From Atopsyche davidsoni (Eukaryota > Arthropoda > Insecta > Trichoptera > Hydrobiosidae), in assembly GCA_022113835.1 (NCBI GenBank), contig JAILWY010000019.1, positions 2,852,001-2,916,000 of the forward strand: a stretch of 64,000 nt of DNA, read 5' to 3'. Below the pieces are notes generated by a model. The model was not told the DNA's origin. It worked only from the letters and a program-made list of their open reading frames with translations, and ran no database searches. Positions 62,817-64,000 of the stretch are shown in pieces. The position numbers and the translations under genes are program-made. Each line of letters starts with the position of its first letter. The first letter of the stretch is position 1.

Positions 62817-64000
62817 CTGTTGACAAAATTACTTTTAGAATATGATATTAACGGATCGCTCTGACTCGGCTGAACCAACTTCTGCTGGGAAAATTCAACA
62901 GCACGACCTTTATTTATAATTTTCTCCATTTCCCACCTGAAGTATAATTTACATGTAATTATCTAACATATGATTGGTGGACAATTTGTTTAAATCGCTG
63001 ACACCGTGTATTCATAAAAAAATAAAATCCGTTATATTTTAAATTGTATATTCAATATTAATATTTATCCAGAGAGGTTGTGAGTAATATAATTGATGTC
63101 CCGATGAGTTGGACAGAGAATATATTAACGCCATTACAATAGTTGTCATTTAAAACATGAATACTACGATAAACTTTCGTGGGACATAAAAAAGACTCGG
63201 TAATGAATGAAATACCAAAGGCTAGATTTATATCTCCGTAAAAATAATATATATCATCAATATATCGACATTCTTCAATTCAAATAAAGCAGTGATTAAA
63301 TAAGCGCGTGCTGGAATTCTTCGCGAAATGGCTGGCAAAAAACATATTAGATATTAACAGGTTCTATGAGAATAATTAATAATCTACGATAACTTTTTTC
63401 TAGCTTCAGAGATCCAGCTGCTCACGAAGACGTAAATTCTGCGTTGCCGTGCCTCTGAGAGACTGTCAATTTACGATGATATTCTCAGTGTTTTATGTAT
63501 ATGTTTATTTTAATTAATAGCAACAGAGATCATTACGTACCTGAATATCCGATTGCAGTATCATAAATATTTGGCAGAATTTTACAAGAACCATCTGAGT
63601 GATGATTTATTCTAAGCCAGGGATTCGCTCGAAAAAACACAAGATACTCGAGAAAAGAATTTAAATTACCTATTTATGCGAGAAAATTATTAATCAAATC
63701 ATTGTTTATTATTAATAAATAAATGTATTTTAACATATTTTCATTGGTATAAATACAATATTTGTGTTTACCTACTGTGATTAACGTTTCAATGCGTAGA
63801 GATCAATAATATTTATTTGATTGTATATTTGAGACATGGGAAGGTATCTCCACAAACGCCGGTGAAATATAAGTAGATGTTGCAGATTTTCGTTTTGAAA
63901 ATGGCGACGATGTTAATTGCTAGGTACGTAAGGCTTCAAGTGTGTGCTGCATGGTGTACACGAGTGCAGTGTGGGAACAGCCGCGGTCGTGACTGATCGG
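62817..64000 (-). other. mirr intron upstream of the homeodomain exon (partial)
   Basis: This is AT-rich sequence to the window edge. I see no N-terminal mirr coding here: the Cys-rich and Tyr-rich blocks expected before the homeodomain are absent, so those exons are beyond 64000. One exon-like segment at 63541-63627 is listed separately. Confidence 0.75.
63541..63627 (-). other. exon-like segment upstream of the homeodomain exon
   Basis: A strong donor (ATTCAG|GTACGTAAT, 63540) follows a frame open for about 44 codons. It includes NPWLRINHHSDGSCKILPNI then YDTAIGYS. A T-rich tract and AG (63629-63628) could be the acceptor. It ends with one base (G), which fits the second acceptor at 62807-62806 and would give ...[13 protein letters not shown]. 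It does not fit the first acceptor, which better matches Mirror proteins as I remember them. I do not recognise the peptide. It may be a rare alternative exon or chance. Confidence 0.2.

Noticed and set aside
62439..62845. Antisense ORFs of 125-126 codons over the homeodomain exon
   Set aside because: The minus strand encodes an unmistakable TALE homeodomain there; the plus-strand frames are shadows.

Overview
This is a mostly non-coding stretch of an animal genome. It is AT-rich and full of microsatellites and decayed transposons. The only gene I recognise is on the minus strand at the right end: the 3' part of the Iroquois-class TALE homeobox gene mirror (mirr). The homeodomain exon carries the ESTATLK variant and a YDLAARRKN lead-in, which I associate with insect Mirror rather than Araucan/Caupolican (ETTSTLK). 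I therefore infer an insect. TTAA-associated piggyBac-like fragments, high AT content and compact GC-richer islands fit Lepidoptera, but the order is inference.

Gene layout (minus strand, read right to left): the right edge (62817-64000) lies in the intron upstream of the homeodomain exon, so the N-terminal exons are outside the window. The homeodomain exon is 62488-62816. A 6.1 kb intron (56370-62487) follows, with several GC-rich islands and one promoter-like cluster. The next exon (55694-56369) encodes the acidic, His/Gly-rich and Iro-box region. A 63-bp exon (55402-55464) then ends the protein as ...[19 protein letters not shown]. All reading phases agree across these junctions. The small exon carries a strong donor only 23 nt after its stop codon. 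An exon-like segment about 6.6 kb further on (from 48833) is open in the phase that skipping the small exon would require. This suggests either a 3'UTR intron or an alternative C-terminal tail.

The remaining ~48 kb (1-48700) looks like a gene desert downstream of mirr. Its background is AT-rich, punctuated every 1-4 kb by 150-350 bp islands of GC-richer, non-repetitive sequence, which I read as candidate cis-regulatory elements. Iroquois loci are known for long-range regulation in large deserts, but conservation cannot be tested from one sequence. Many island ORFs are GC artefacts.

Mobile and repeat content: three copies of a piggyBac-like fragment (two near 7.3-7.9 kb, one at 39.9-40.3 kb); an orphan transposase helix-turn-helix fragment (51.2-51.4 kb); a 216-bp near-perfect palindrome (34161-34376); a direct repeat pair (14.5 and 17.1 kb); a dispersed repeat family (30.4, 37.6, 49.6 kb); smaller cruciform-type hairpins (11.2 and 23.1 kb); and AT microsatellites. 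Two ORFs of unknown identity (5916-6296 and 44938-45198, both minus) deserve a check. I see no rRNA, tRNA or CRISPR array.
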